Shown piece by piece: positions 21,567 to 37,936 of a stretch of 64,000 bases of DNA. Under the pieces are notes generated by a model. It ran no database searches. It saw only the letters and a program-made list of their open reading frames with translations, and was not told the origin of the DNA. Position 1 is the stretch's first letter. Every line of letters begins with the position of its first letter. This stretch comes from Chromera velia (taxonomy: Eukaryota > Sar > Chromeraceae). Location: positions 1 to 64,000 of the forward strand of contig JAHBMJ010003419.1 of assembly GCA_018398765.1 (NCBI GenBank), read 5' to 3'. Both the position numbers and the translations under genes were made by a program.

Positions 21567-24500
21567 ATTGTCTTTTTTCTGGGTTTCTGGCTCGCTCACA
21601 CCTGACGATTGATTGTGATCTCCTCTGCATAACTGTTGTCACTGCAGGCCGATCGACGAGAAGCAGAGGCCGAGAGAGGTCGGGGTATCGCCCAGATTCA
21701 CTCCACTGCCGAGTCTCTCAAAGAACAGATCCAGGAGCTCGACGCACGCCGTCGTTCAGTCTCCACCCACCGGGCCAACCTCTCTGCCCAGACCACCGCG
21801 CTGCAGGAGAGAAAGGCCTCCTTGGAGAAAATGGCGCAGGAGGCAGAGGCAGAGTCGAGAGCCAGAGAGGCAAAGCTCGATCAAAAAGAGGACCACTTAA
21901 GGTCAAAGGAAGCCGACCTCTCTCGTCTCCACACCCGTCTAGCCTCTCTTGAGGAGGAAATCCTCTCACAGCAGCAGAAGCTCGACAAAGAAGCTGCCGC
22001 CCTTGAAGCAAGAGAGCGGTCTACAGCCACCAAGGCTGCCGACGTGCAAGCCCGTGCAGCAAAATTGGACGAAGAAGCCCAAACCCACACGGCGCAGTTG
22101 AAGAAGACGAGGGAACACTTAGAGGAGGCAGCGTCAAAGGCAGAAGAGAAAAGCCGTCACCTCGAGACTGTGCGGAGAGACCTCGAGGGGGTGCAGAGAG
22201 AGTTGGAAGAGAGAGAGAAGGCCGTCAATGCCGCGAAAGAGAAAGTAGAGGAGGGTCTACAGAGCATCCAGAAGGGGCGAGAGGATCTTGACACGAAAGA
22301 ATCTGCACTGTCTCTGCAGGCAAAGGAGGTTGCACAAGAGAAGGACAGGTTGGAGGGAAGGGAAAGAATGCAGGCAGAGAAAGAGCAGGCGACCGCACGT
22401 TTGGAGACCTCTCTCCTCCAACGGCGAGCCATTCTGCAAAAGAGAGAAGAAGAAACAGATGCAGAGAGAAGAGCACTCAGGGATACCGTAGAGTCTCTTT
22501 CCAAAAGAGAGAAAACCGTTGAAGACAAAACCGCAGCTCTAGAGACCCAATCGGCCGAGTTCAGTTCCCTTCAGACGGGTTTGCAGGCAGAGAAAGAGGG
22601 GTTAGAGAAGGCCAAAAGAGATGTGGAGGCCCAAAAGAAAGAAATTCAAGAAGAGCGAGAGGCTCTCTCAGTAGAAAGGGACCGTTTACACGAAATCACT
22701 CGAGAGGCCGACAGAGAGAGATCAGAGAACGATGCGGTCAGAGAACAGACCGAAAATGCCCTCCGAGAGGCAGATGCCCAACACAGAGCAGAGGTGTCCC
22801 TCCTGCACAAGAGACTGACAGAAATGGAGGCAGAGTTAGAAGCAGAGAGACTTCAACATTGTCTGGGCACTCTGACCACCTCTTCCCCTCCTCCCCACCG
22901 TCCAACCGAATCCAGTGGGTTCTACAGTCCGCTCACCCCTCGTCAGTCTGCCCGCCCATCCTTGCGAGAGAGGGAGAGGGAGGCTAGTCCTGTCTGGACC
23001 CCCGAGAGAGAGGAGGGGGCTATGAGGGGGCTGCTCGAAGCACTAGACCCCTCCAAGGCACTTGACGCAGCTGCCGCCTCTCTAGGCACTCAGGGGGCAG
23101 CTGACAGTGGCCCCATGGAGAGAGAAGAGGTGTTAGCAGGAAGCAGGGGTACTCCCTCTTCTGGTAAGGAGGCCGAGGCACTTGCCACAGAGCGTGCTGC
23201 ATTGAGTGTAGAGCGTCTGAAGCTTGCAGCAGAAAGACGTCAGGTAGACGCCAGAGGGAAGGAGAACGAGAGAATTGCAGAGAGATTGGCACTAGACGCA
23301 CAACAGTGGGAGGCACGCAAAGCCCAAGATGAGTCCTCGATTCTCTCACAAGAGGCCGAGCTATTCAAACAAAAAGCCGCATTCAATGCCTCATGTGAGC
23401 AGACACGCAAAGAGATGCATGTAGCTCGGACAGAAGTTGAGGGAAAGCAGAGGCGACTGTCAAACGAGGCCGCCCGTCTCTCCGCTGCCTTTCGGACAGA
23501 GGCAGAGTCTCTTCGTGAGCGTGCGAGAGCCCACGATGACGTCCTCTCTGACATGATGGACAAAGTGAGAGATGCAGCCGAGAAGCGATTGGAACAGGAA
23601 GCGCGCGGTGTCGCGACAGCACACAGGCGTCTGTGCCAAGCTCTGAAAGACGCGGCAGCCCAATGTACAAAGCAAAGCCTTGCCATAGAAGAACAAGGCC
23701 GAGTGGGTGCGGTAGGAGTGTCCGATGTCGTAGCGACGTTGTCCCTGGCCGGGGACCGCCTTTCCTTTTCGCTAGACAAATTTGCCAATCGGCTCTCACG
23801 CCTTCGAGATCGAGACAGGGACGTGTTGTCGTTGTTTGATGCTGTTCTGACAGACCTCCACAAGGAGAGAGAGGGACTACAGCAGGAGAGGGGGGCACTT
23901 CGGGAGGAGAGGGAGAGTTTCGAGAAAATAACACACGAGGAGTGGTCATCTGTACAGAAAGCAGAAGCACGTCTGAAGGGGATTTCAGAAAGATTAGAAA
24001 CCCAAATCCGTCAATTTCCCCCCCCTTGTTTGAATGATGTAGAGAGACACGCCCCCCCTCTGGGATGTTCTCCCGTCTCCCGCACGCTCCGAGTCACCAC
24101 AACTCCCTGTGGGGTGCCCCTGTCGCCCTGTTCTGCCCCCTGTAACTCATTGCGGGTGTGTGCGTTGGATGAGGGGCCCCCTTCTGGTCCTTTGATGTGC
24201 AGCTCCTCCATTTCAGTGGGTCAGACTGATGTTCATTTGTTGAGAGAAGTTGTCGACAGTTTGCAGGGAGAGCGGTCAGCTTTTTTGCAGAGAAGAAGGG
24301 AGGCGTGGGATGAGTTGAGACGGGAGAGAGGTGCCCTTTCAGACGAGAGAGCACGCATAGAAAGGAAGGCCGACATGAGGGAGGACAATTTGAAGAATGC
24401 CCTTTTGGCTGATGCGGAAAGGTCAGAGTCGTTCTCGAAGGCTTTCGAGGCGCTGCGGGGGGACGCGGGGGGGGCCCTGAATGCAGTGAGGGAGGCCGCC

Positions 24501-26030
24501 GAGTCTTTCGCCAAGGCGGGGGGTGAAATGGGGTGTATAGGCAAATGCAATGAAAAGGCAAGAGAGGCTTTGGAGGAGGCTACCCTGTCGATTTGCGAAC
24601 AGTCCCGAGACGTTCTGAAGACCTCAGTGGACGCTGCAGCATCTGCCGAAGCCTCTGTCCATAAAGAAAGAGAGGCGTTGAGATTGGCCGTCCTCTCTGT
24701 TGAGGAGAAGGCCCTCTCTGTCTCGGAAGCAGTGGGGGTGGAGCGGATGGAAAAGGAGAGAGAGATTGCGGGAAGAAATGAAGAGGTGAGTGCCTTGAAG
24801 GCATCTCTAGGGGTGGAGAGGGAACAGATGGAGGCAGACAGAAAGCGTTTCGACACACGGACACAACAGATGCAGAAGGAGTCAGAGGAGCTTCACGCAA
24901 AGGCTCTAGAAGTGGCGGCAAAGGAAAAGGATTTGAAGGAACGATCTGCCTCTCTCTCTAGAAGAGAGGAAGACCTGGCGGCAAGGGCAGAGGCCGTAGC
25001 TCAAAAGGAAGAGCAGGCACGAGAGAAATTGTCATTGCAAAAAGAGCGCGCAGAGCGAGAGAAGCTTCTCTTGGAAGTGCAAAGAACCGACGCGCTGGTT
25101 GTCGCAGAGAAAAAAGCTGCAGATCTGCGCGATGCTGAGCAGAGAACATTCGAGGCTGCCAAGGAGACGGGAAAACTCCGGAAAGTTTTTGCAACTGCTT
25201 TGCAGGACCTGAAGAAAAGAGCCATAGCCGAGCTAGCCGCTGCCAGCCGAAAGGCCCAGGGAACCGATCGAGCGCTTGTTGTTGCCAACGAGAAAATCCG
25301 AACTCTAGAAGATCTCCTCCGAGAGAAAACAGCCGCCCTCGCAGAAGCCCTCAATTACCTCAACTCTCTTTCCTTCAGGAGAGAGACCGAGGGTCTTGCT
25401 TTGAATATTCTCACGCATGCCGATTCTCCCCTTCCCACCGCCCCCCGCCCCAGCGGCCCTCTGTGGAAAGATCCGTACAATGCCCACCTGACAGCACTGA
25501 AGGGGTCCCTGGGAGCCGCGATGGGAGCGCGGAGCTCTCTGAGAGAAGGGGCCGGTGCGGCTCTTCGGCGCACGCCGTCCAATCTAGGAGCAGACAGGGG
25601 GGGGCCTCTGAGTCGGACTCCTTCTGCATCCTCTCCCTTGAGAAGAACTCTCTCGAGGGGACGGTCGTTGGAGGCTCTCACGGGGGCCTCTGCAGGGCGC
25701 GGCATTGGGGTTCTTCTTGCTCAACCGAGAGGGGACTCTGTTCCTCTCAGCCAGCGGGAATTAGAGGGGGGTGGGGGGGTGGAGAGGTCGGCTTCGAGCC
25801 TCCGTCGAGCACGGTCTGAAATTTCAGTCGCGTCGGCCGGATCTTCGCCGCGTGCGAGGGGTTCATTGTCTCTGAGGGCCGGCGAACAGGGAGCAGGGAG
25901 CTCTCCACGCCGCGTGACGTATGCAGCAGGAGAGATGAAGGCGCAGCTGTCAGTTGATGGTGCGGATGTGTTTCAAGAGGGGGGTCGAAGGGCAGAGGAG
26001 GTTGGACACCGAGGTCCTGGAAGACAATAG
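17350..26030 (+). CDS. Giant coiled-coil protein, three exons, about 2,630 residues
   Basis: Exons: 17350-17601, 17984-21250, 21648-26030, all phase 0. Exon 1 starts MDSQGSHTQQRATIRL and is basic. Exon 2 (residues 85-1173) and most of exon 3 are Glu/Arg/Lys/Ala/Gln-rich heptad sequence with almost no Pro, a long parallel coiled coil. Three closely related blocks containing KALEERQEEVSASLR and RQRDVDARRLSVFER lie near residues 430-500, 665-740 and 925-1000. Residues about 1580-1680 and 1960-2050 are Pro/Ser-rich breaks. The last 220 residues are basic, Ser/Arg-rich and disordered (for example RRTLSRGRSLEAL). Intron 1 is GT-AG (GTCAGT). Intron 2 uses a GC donor, GAG|GCAAGT, and ends CTGCAG. Such proteins build centrosomal, basal-body or pellicle scaffolds, but no motif decides between them. 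The stop is TAG at 26028-26030. Confidence 0.85.
19010..20720 (+). repeat. Three internal repeats in the coiled-coil gene
   Basis: Blocks of about 230 bp near 19010, 19730 and 20505 are nearly identical at DNA level, spaced about 709 and 770 bp. Flanking sequence (for example GTCGTGCTCAGTTGCATGCT near 19340 and 20047) is also shared, so the duplicated unit is longer than the best-conserved core. Confidence 0.85.
21251..21647 (+). other. GC-AG intron with (GT)n tract
   Basis: Exon 2 reads AAA ... CAA GAG and then GCAAGT; the acceptor is CACTGCAG before GCC GAT CGA. Both are phase 0, and AG|GCAAGT is the consensus for GC-type donors. No GT donor that keeps the frame is found between here and the in-frame stop at 21272-21274. 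A (TG)n tract lies at 21531-21562. Confidence 0.75.
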
Positions 26031-28516
26031 TTCAATCAACCGGTTATTAGCGACGGTTAAATTGATGAAAGTCTTTGTGAAGTATAGTTATACATACCAG
26101 TGCAACCTGCATAATTATATCTTGCAATGTGTCTTCTAAGACTTTATTTACCTTAACTTCCATTAAAAAAAAATACTGAGAGAGAGAGCAGAAAAGGGTA
26201 AATAAAAAAAAAGGAAAGTGCTAGGAAAAGTGAAAGAATTTAGAAGCCTTTCTACTTATGTCATATGATTTAACGTAATTAAAACTATATAAGATCATCG
26301 ATCGCTAGGACCATCGAGAGACTTAATGTTTACTGTTAAAGTGTAGCTCTAGGTGTGGCTATGTCTGACTTACTTTAATTATTTTGGCCACTTCAATAAG
26401 AAACTTAGTAAGAAACTTTAGACTTTAGGTTCAAATTAACCTCTTTTTTTGTAAATTATACAATAAATATGTATTTTGAGTATGTATATTGTTAGTATAG
26501 GTTAGTACTTCAACGTTAAAACTTAATTAGGTTTTCTATTTATTATGATATTTAATCTGAGTCCAGGCCCGGTCCCTGAAACGGTTTCTTAAATTGAACT
26601 ATTGTGAACTCTATATTTATAATTTCTTATTGATACTTATTGATAGAGAAATAACAGCTAACAATAACTACTAGTAACAACTCATGGAACTTCTATAATG
26701 TATCACAGTGAAATGAATATTATCAATTAAGTCTAATTAAGTCACATCCAGTACTATAATCTATAGTCTAGATATAAAATTGTAACCCCTAATCATACCG
26801 ACCCCCTAAACATAACTAGACAGTCACATTCTCATACATCCTCAGACTACCTCAGACACGTCTCTTATCTAGTCCTTTAAAGAGTATGAACCTCTACAAA
26901 AGTTACAAAAGTAATATACACTGGTAGAAGCTAAATAAACCTAAAGAAACGAATCGCGTTTCTATATGAAGCTACGAAGTGCTCTGGCGGGCCGCCCCGG
27001 GGGAGGAGGGGCGGGCACCTATGAAATTCCACGGTCCGAGCTTATGGATCTTACTGGGTCTTTCAAGTACTTCCAACTCTTCATTTATCGCCGCTACTTG
27101 AAGCTTTCTATCCTTTCACCTGGGAGACAGCCTGAGAGCAACTACGAGAGACAGTTTGCCTCTTTCTAGGCCTCCTTGCTCATAGAACAACCAGTTTAGC
27201 TCGATAATTGGCACCCGTCGTTCGATAGAGAAGCAAGTCTCACTTCCACACATAAAACCTTTTGACTAGGACGAAGACAACGCTTGCATTTGAGAAGGAA
27301 GATGGGGAAAGATAAAAAAAGAGACGGGAAACAGTTTTAGCAGTTCCACAAACCTGCTCCTAGACCTGCCCGGGGAATAGACATCAGTTTTTAAGGGTTC
27401 CTCACCGACCTGCGGTTGGACAGCATAAGCAGTCGGCGCGTTCACGTGCCAATTGCGAAAAACTGGCGACAGGGTCAGACGGATGAGGTTTTTTCCCTTT
27501 TTGGAAAATAGATCGCTGGATGGGGATAAAGCCAAGCCAGGTTATCGTTTTTGCCCGTCTCCTCAGCCATCTCCATCATTCTACCACGGTCTACCTCAAA
27601 ACAGGCAAGGCTAGAACTTGGCCCAGAAGGAGCTTTGGGGCGAGATATAAAGATGGAAAAGTACAATCTAGCCTAGCCTATCAGAATAAAGTTCTCTGGT
27701 TCTTCTTCTTTTCTGATTAAGCTAGATTTCGGTAGAAAGAGGACAAGGCTGCGCGTTCCTTGTGAGAATGTAAGACCACTCTGCCTTGCCACGGGAATTT
27801 AGTGAGTGGCCGTCACGGGAAAACCGTTCTTGCCTGTGTTATCTTCCTTCGTGTGAGAGGACTGCCCTAGCAGTGTGTCCAGCTGCGCATTGAACCTACC
27901 AAACGTCAGATGCTCATTTATGGGCTGGTGGCGATGGTGAATGATGATGATGATGATTAGTTTTTTTAGTAGCTAGTATAACTTACTTATCTAGTTACTT
28001 ATATTAGTCTTATAATTGCATGTTAGCCTTGTTATACCTTGTTATAGTAGCCTGAGCATTGCTAGTGATAGCTATTGTGTTAATGTAGAGTCTACTAGCG
28101 TACAGTCCAAGCATATAAATAGCTGGGCAAAAAGAATTTAGGACATCTTTAAATGATTTTTTTTTTTTAGTTGTTCAAGTTCTACCATAGCTGCCCAACT
28201 ACTTCTCACTGAGTGACGCAAATATATGTCCATCACGCTTTAGATCACACTACACTCTCCAGACAGTAAAAGAATTCAATGCAGCAGCAACTAGAGCAGC
28301 AACCATCTGAAATGAATCATCAAGAGTACATGCACTGACGTTGGAATGAGAACAAAACTAGGAAAAATAATTTGTCACGAGATTTATGGCGAAAACTTTG
28401 AACATCTAAGTCTGCTTAAACACTTTTTCCAGGCATGATGGATTAACTTTTTCTGCTTTGCCAGCTCCGGCAATTGTGAAATGATGATTTCCAAGCTGAT
28501 TCCATAGGCACTGAAT
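26031..28516. other. 2.5 kb intergenic region between convergent genes
   Basis: AT-rich DNA with several short frames that have no family features (for example 26966-27169). A (GAT)n tract at 27939-27957 resembles ones at 37366-37382 and 46497-46514. The 3' UTRs of the coiled-coil gene (plus) and the hydratase gene (minus) must both end here. Confidence 0.5.
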
Positions 28517-32887
<4,371 letters not shown>

Positions 32888-33599
32888 GTTGACTGATCAA
32901 GACGAACTCAGAAGATTGAAAGCGAGAGACCACACAGGAACAGAAGGAAACAGGAGACGTTTTCAAAAGGAGACGAGACGGACGAGACGAGACGGGAATT
33001 CCGGGTCCATGCAGACTCCTTCCAGATTGGATAAAGAGAGAACAACTGCGTGCGTCACCCCGCAGTCAGACAGTACATCTGCAAGGCGTTGGAGAGTCGA
33101 GTTGGTCCGTCAGCATGTGTCCGAATGCCGGATCCTAGGTCGGCTGGACAGTTTTTTTTGAACCGGAAATGCATGCGGCGGCGGGCCACTCAGACTGGCA
33201 CATGCAGCGTGGACGTATTAGGTATACGTACCGGGCCGGCGCGCCGCGCGCGGCCCAGCTTATACAACGCGCGGAGACTTCGCGCCGCCGCGCCTCTGTG
33301 ACTCTGTCTGACATATCTGTCTGACAGTGTCTGACTCATGTCTGACTCTCTGAACCTCTCTGATGCATGATTATTATTCAATTCAAGATCTCTGATGCTA
33401 AGTGCATCGAATATCATCGAATCTCTTTCGACGTCCTATTAAATTTTGACTCTCGTCTGTCTTGAAATTCGCAGAGCCGCATGGCTTCTCCCAAGATCTC
33501 ATTGGATCGTGTTTCTTTGAGACAGGGCGATTTCGCCAGAGAGACGGTCGGAAAGGGTGCCGAAGAGACCAGACGTTTCATCGATCCCCTAGCTGCAAG
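32888..33599. other. Divergent promoter region
   Basis: Separates the start codons of the minus-strand hydratase and the plus-strand RING/TRAF gene by about 0.7 kb. A GC-rich palindromic patch (33229-33295, GGGCCGGCGCGCCGCGCGCGG) lies in the middle. No TATA or initiator element could be assigned with confidence. Confidence 0.5.
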
Positions 33600-35378
33600 A
33601 TGAACGCTTCAGGTGGAATCCGACGCCTCGGTCTTGACATTTCCTTCGCAGCCGACGGGTTTGATCAGCTGGCCGCCAACGCGATCTGCTCCATCTGTCA
33701 TGACTACATGGAGGATGTGGTGGAGGTGGATTGTCAGGCTCGGCACATCTTCTGTCGCCCATGTGCCCAGATGGTGTACGACAGGGGCCAGCCGTGTCCT
33801 GAGTGCAGGGGGCACATGTCCAGAATAGAGACTGCCCACTTGCGCATTCGCAGTCCGATCGAGCAGGTCAAATGGAAGTGCACCAATTTTCAGCAGGGGT
33901 GCGAATTCAGCGACACAAAGAAGGAGTTGGAGAAGCACCTTGATAAAGAGTGCGAGCAGGAGGAGACGAAGTGCCCCTTCCGCGGATGCGGGCAAAAGGG
34001 CCACCGTGCCATCATATTACAGCATAAGGCAGTCTGCCCCCCCCGCCCGGTCCCCTGCACGCACTGCCACGCGGCTGTGCCTTTTGACGCAATGGTGGGG
34101 CACCTCTCTAGGTGCGTGAAAGTCCCCATCCCCTGCCCGAGCGGATGCGGAAAGAATTTGCCGAGAGGGGAGATTGACCTGCACCGGCAAACGGAGTGTG
34201 AGGAACAGACTGTGTGTTGTGAGGTGCCTGGGTGCGGGCAGGGGTTGAAGAGAAAAGACATGGGCACGCACCAGAATGAGAATATGCAGAAACACATGAA
34301 GCTCCTCACGTCCCGGCTTCTGGCACTCGATAGCACGCCACAGAGTTTCACAGTGCTCCTACCAGAATACGAAGCGAAGGCAGCAGGGGTGCCGGTATAT
34401 GGGCAGCTGAGGAGCGCCTACTTCTCCTTCAAGGTCAGGCACGCTCTCTGCTGTTGCTGTTGTAACTGTTCGCACCTGGAAGGAACAAATTATGACGTTC
34501 GACTATACGTGTTCTCTTTTCCAGGGACCTGTTGATGGCCCTTCCCTCCCTTCCTGTCTCACCGAACGAAATGCTTTCTTTCTGGCTTCTGCCCAGGCTG
34601 AAGATCTCATGCAGGTCATCATTCTTCCGCTAATCCATTTGTCTCTCCCCTTTCCCTTGTCCTCACTCACTTCTACGCCTCCTGTCCCCCCTGCATGCGC
34701 CAAAAGCCTACAGAGTGACAGGGACTCTCAGATTATGCCTTCGGATTTCCGCTCTCTTCCCTTCCCCCTTCACTCACTTCAAGTTGTCTGTCACCACATA
34801 CCCAGCCTCTCTTCTTCTCTTCCGTCTTTGAGGCCACGTATGTATCTGCATATTTCCCGTGCCCCCACTTCTCGGCCCTTCCATTTCCTCCTCCACATCT
34901 TTAATGAATCCACACATTCTCTCTTCACAACCTATATACATCTGCATCCTTCACAACCTTGAAGCTTTCTGTGAGGCTCAAGTGGCTATGAATGGGTGCC
35001 AAATTGAATCGCCCACATGAATGCGCTATCTTTTCTGCACACCCACAGGGATTCACGTTTAACCTCGGGGTTTATCCGAAGGGTATGCTAGGATCGGAAC
35101 CAGGAATGGCGGTTGTCTCCTTGCACAAACTTGGCGACTTCAAGGGGGAGCTCTCTTACTCGATCGAGGCTGCGACAGGGAATTACAAAAAAACGTTCGC
35201 TTTTTCCCTGGTCAACATAGGCGATGGCAGAGGGAAAACTAATTTCTGTCGAGCTGAAGATCTTCTCCGTGCCGCACGCAGCAGACAAGACAGAGCATTG
35301 GAAATACGTGTCACACTCTCTGCACCCGCAAAGGACAGCGAGGCGTCCGTGATCGAGGGCTACGCTCCGTCCGTTTAA
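33600..35378 (+). CDS. RING and TRAF-type zinc-finger protein, two exons
   Basis: Exons 33600-34433 and 35049-35378 give 387 residues. A RING-HC finger fits C30-x2-C33-x11-C45-x3-H49-x2-C52-x2-C55-x10-C66-x2-C69. It is followed by four or so TRAF-type zinc fingers (about residues 95-235; for example CPFRGCGQKG, PCTHCHAAVPF, PCPSGCGKNL). A short linker leads into a MATH/TRAF-C-like beta domain across the splice: YFSFK|GFTFNLGVYPKG. This is the domain order of TRAF-type E3 ubiquitin ligases. The RING would bind an E2 enzyme and the C-terminal domain a substrate. The donor is AAG|GTCAGG and the acceptor CCCACAG, phase 0. An in-frame ATG at 33462 would add 46 residues with no domain; 33600 (AAGATGA) is preferred. 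Stop TAA at 35376-35378. Confidence 0.85.
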
Positions 35379-35744
35379 GCCTTGAGGCTGGGTGGAGGTT
35401 GTGAGCATGCATAGATTGCCACCTCTGTCCTCTGTGTGCGCTCTCTCTGTCTCTATCTTGACCTCTGTAGCTGCCAGGCTGTCTGTCAAGAAGGGAAACC
35501 AAAAGAAGGGGAATCAAATTTAAAAGCAGGGTCTGCCTTCCAGACTTTGCTTGCTCGAAAAGTTTTGGGAGGCTCCCGGGAGAGAGGGTTGCACTTGCAG
35601 TCAGCCATTCACGTGTGCTAGCACGTGTGCACTAAGTGGGTGAGTCAGTCTGTCTCAGACTGTCTGCCTGTCTCTTTCAGACTCTCTGTCCGTTATTATC
35701 CGCTAGATTATCCATTATGCATTTTTCAAATTAACTTAATATCA
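35379..35744. other. 3' flank of the RING/TRAF gene
   Basis: Probably its 3' UTR followed by spacer. No gene seen. Confidence 0.4.
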
Positions 35745-35746
35745 TA

Positions 35747-36139
35747 CCTTGCAAGGACCTAGGAATTTGGACAGGAATTCGGAGGAATTTAGACAGGAAT
35801 TTAGAGGAATTTAGCTAGGAATCTAAAGGAATTTAGAGCTCTAAATTACTAAACTTTGGAGGTCAATTTCTCATAAACTATATGATGACTTAAAACTTGA
35901 TAATAACGTGCTTATAGCTCTATATTACGGTGTTTATAGCTCTAATATAGAGCTATAAGCACCGTTAATATCAAGTTTTATAACTCATCATAGTTCATAA
36001 GAAATCGACCTTCAAAATTTGCTAAATACCTCTAATTAAATTCCTGTCTTTAAATTCCTTTAGATTCTTAGCTAAGTTCCTCTAAATTCCTGTCTAAATT
36101 CCTCTACATTCCTGTCTAAATTCCTAGGTCTTTGCAGGG
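35747..36139. mobile_element. Foldback MITE flanked by TA
   Basis: The 393 bp fold back on themselves over almost the whole length. The left end CCTTGCAAGGACCTAGGAAT mirrors the right end, which reads CCCTGCAAAGACCTAGGAAT in reverse complement. Both arms carry repeated GGAATTTAGACAGGAATTT-like units and meet near 35945. TA flanks both sides (35745-35746, 36140-36141), as in Tc1/mariner-derived MITEs. It has no coding capacity. Confidence 0.75.
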
Positions 36140-36141
36140 TA

Positions 36142-36493
36142 CGTATTAATTGCGCTAGCTGACAGTTTAATTAAGTTTAATTAGTTTAAAAAAAAATATA
36201 AAAAGAGGAAAATTCTTAAATGATTTAATTGATTGGTTGATTGATTGGTTCTCTGTAGTTCTCCATAATAAGCCTTCCCGCTATTAACCTACAGTAACAC
36301 ACAGTCTGGCACAAAGACTGACAGAGCATGTATATTAAATAGTATAACATTAACATTGTATATATATGGTATATATATATATATATATATAATCAACTTT
36401 ATATATATATTATATATATATATATAAATATATTATAATTAAAATATAGTATGGTTTAGTACGGTTAACACGTCGGTTGTTACGTTAGCTACG
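36142..36493. other. AT-rich spacer with (TA)n tracts
   Basis: TA repeats at 36358-36430. This is the insertion site of the copia element that follows. Confidence 0.6.
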
Positions 36494-36498
36494 ACTAT

Positions 36499-37085
36499 CG
36501 TAATGTTTCAGAAGCATGCTGCTCCTGTTCTTTGCTTATTAATGCGTACTTCTTTTGTCTCTTTCCATTTGGTAAGGAGCGTATGCCAAGCGAATTAATT
36601 TTTAAAGCGCGTAAGTCCCCATCCGGATCCTTAATTAAATGCTGCGCGCGCCACAACTGGTCGGCTCGCCTCACGCATATCCATCTTTCCATGCGCTTCT
36701 CTCTTTGACTGATCCCGGCTCGCCTCTCCTGTCAGTGATTGCACGTTGAGTGACACAAGCTGAGTCCCGATTGTTTACGCAAGTGATTGTTATCCTTGGA
36801 ACTCTTTCACTTCTTGTTTGGAGCTTTCCGGGGTTCCCGCACACGGCGACTCCGTCAGGCGTCTCCTCTTGCATCTACTTTGACTCACAAAATTCCTTAT
36901 TGTTTCATCTCGATCGATTGCTAGAATTGAACGTTTCTCGTCTCGGAATGGCTCTCTGCTTGCCATTCTGTAACGACTTTCTCTAGAATAAGGACCTACA
37001 GATCGATTTCAGAATCTTCGTGAGTCTTTATTTCTGTCTTTGTGTGTAGCTAGATATTTATTCTTATAGTCTAGCATACATCTTA
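36499..37085 (+). repeat. 5' LTR
   Basis: 587 bp, matching 45832-46387 throughout. The first two bases are CG and the last two TA where TG and CA would be usual; each is one transition away. It holds about 31 bp (near 36606-36637) missing from the 3' LTR. Confidence 0.9.
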
Positions 37086-37101
37086 TGGTGCCGGCTCCCG
37101 C
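37086..37101 (+). promoter_or_regulatory. Primer-binding site
   Basis: TGGTGCCGGCTCCCGC directly follows the LTR. TGG pairs with the CCA end of a tRNA. It is not the initiator-Met type; the matching tRNA could not be named from memory. Confidence 0.65.
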
Positions 37102-37365
37102 TTTCTTCCTCTGACTTTTTGAGAAAGCGTTCTTTTTTTTCCCGGGTCGAACGGCTTTTATCTTGTCCGTTTGCCTTCTCTTTAGCTTCTACAATGAAGC
37201 AAACTCCAGTGATTGAACGATCTCTATCCGGTCCTCCCGCACCTAGCTCTGAGCTTGCTTCTGCTTTGTCCTAGGCTTTGTCTCCTCCTGATGCAGCAAA
37301 TCACGCTCCGCTAGCGGTTAGAGTCAAGGAGCACATCGAAATGTCTCCACCTGATATCTCTAGTG
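37099..37365 (+). repeat. First copy of the duplicated leader and gag start
   Basis: Nearly identical to 39636-39896. It holds the gag start codon at 37193 (MKQTPVIERSL), an in-frame TAG after 27 or so codons, and then runs into a (GAT)n tract and a TGA. It cannot encode gag. Confidence 0.85.
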
Positions 37366-37936
37366 ATGATGATGATGATGATTGAGGGTTAAATCCTAGA
37401 TCTAGCGACGCCAGATCCCAAGCCACTAACAAGGCTTTGAGGACAACCCAGAACACACATTCATACAGGGGGGGATGAGGAAGCCTGCATGCCAATCGGA
37501 TCGATTCGCCTTAAGGCATACCACATCTACGGAGGCGCATGAAGACATATTAAGCGCTCGGTACACGCGCACACCACATTCATACATTAAATTCTGAATC
37601 AATCCGAAAAGAGAGTAAAGGCAAGGATGGATGAGAGGTGATGAGAGAAAAAACGGAGTTAATGACAGACTCTTTCAAAGATCTACACTGGCTTACGCCG
37701 CCCGAAGGCAAAGTGGCAACTCAATCGAAGCAATCAATATCACAATTCAGTCACCAACTTGACAAGGGAAGAGGGAACCACAAAGGTTCAAGTTTATGCT
37801 CACAATATGATCAGCTAGTTTTTATGAGGAAGGAGTAAAGAGAGAAGAAAATTTGATAAAGACAAACACCTGGTCAATCAAGTACATACACCCAAACATA
37901 CATACAAACACCAAAAGCGCATCACCGAAAGCCCAA
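37366..37936. other. Left part of the inserted cassette, no gene seen
   Basis: Starts with (GAT)n. No protein-like frame. It would be the 3' flank of the antisense ORF. Confidence 0.5.

Noticed and set aside
21275-21952. 225-residue frame across intron 2 of the coiled-coil gene
   Set aside because: Shadow of the intron and of exon 3 in another frame.
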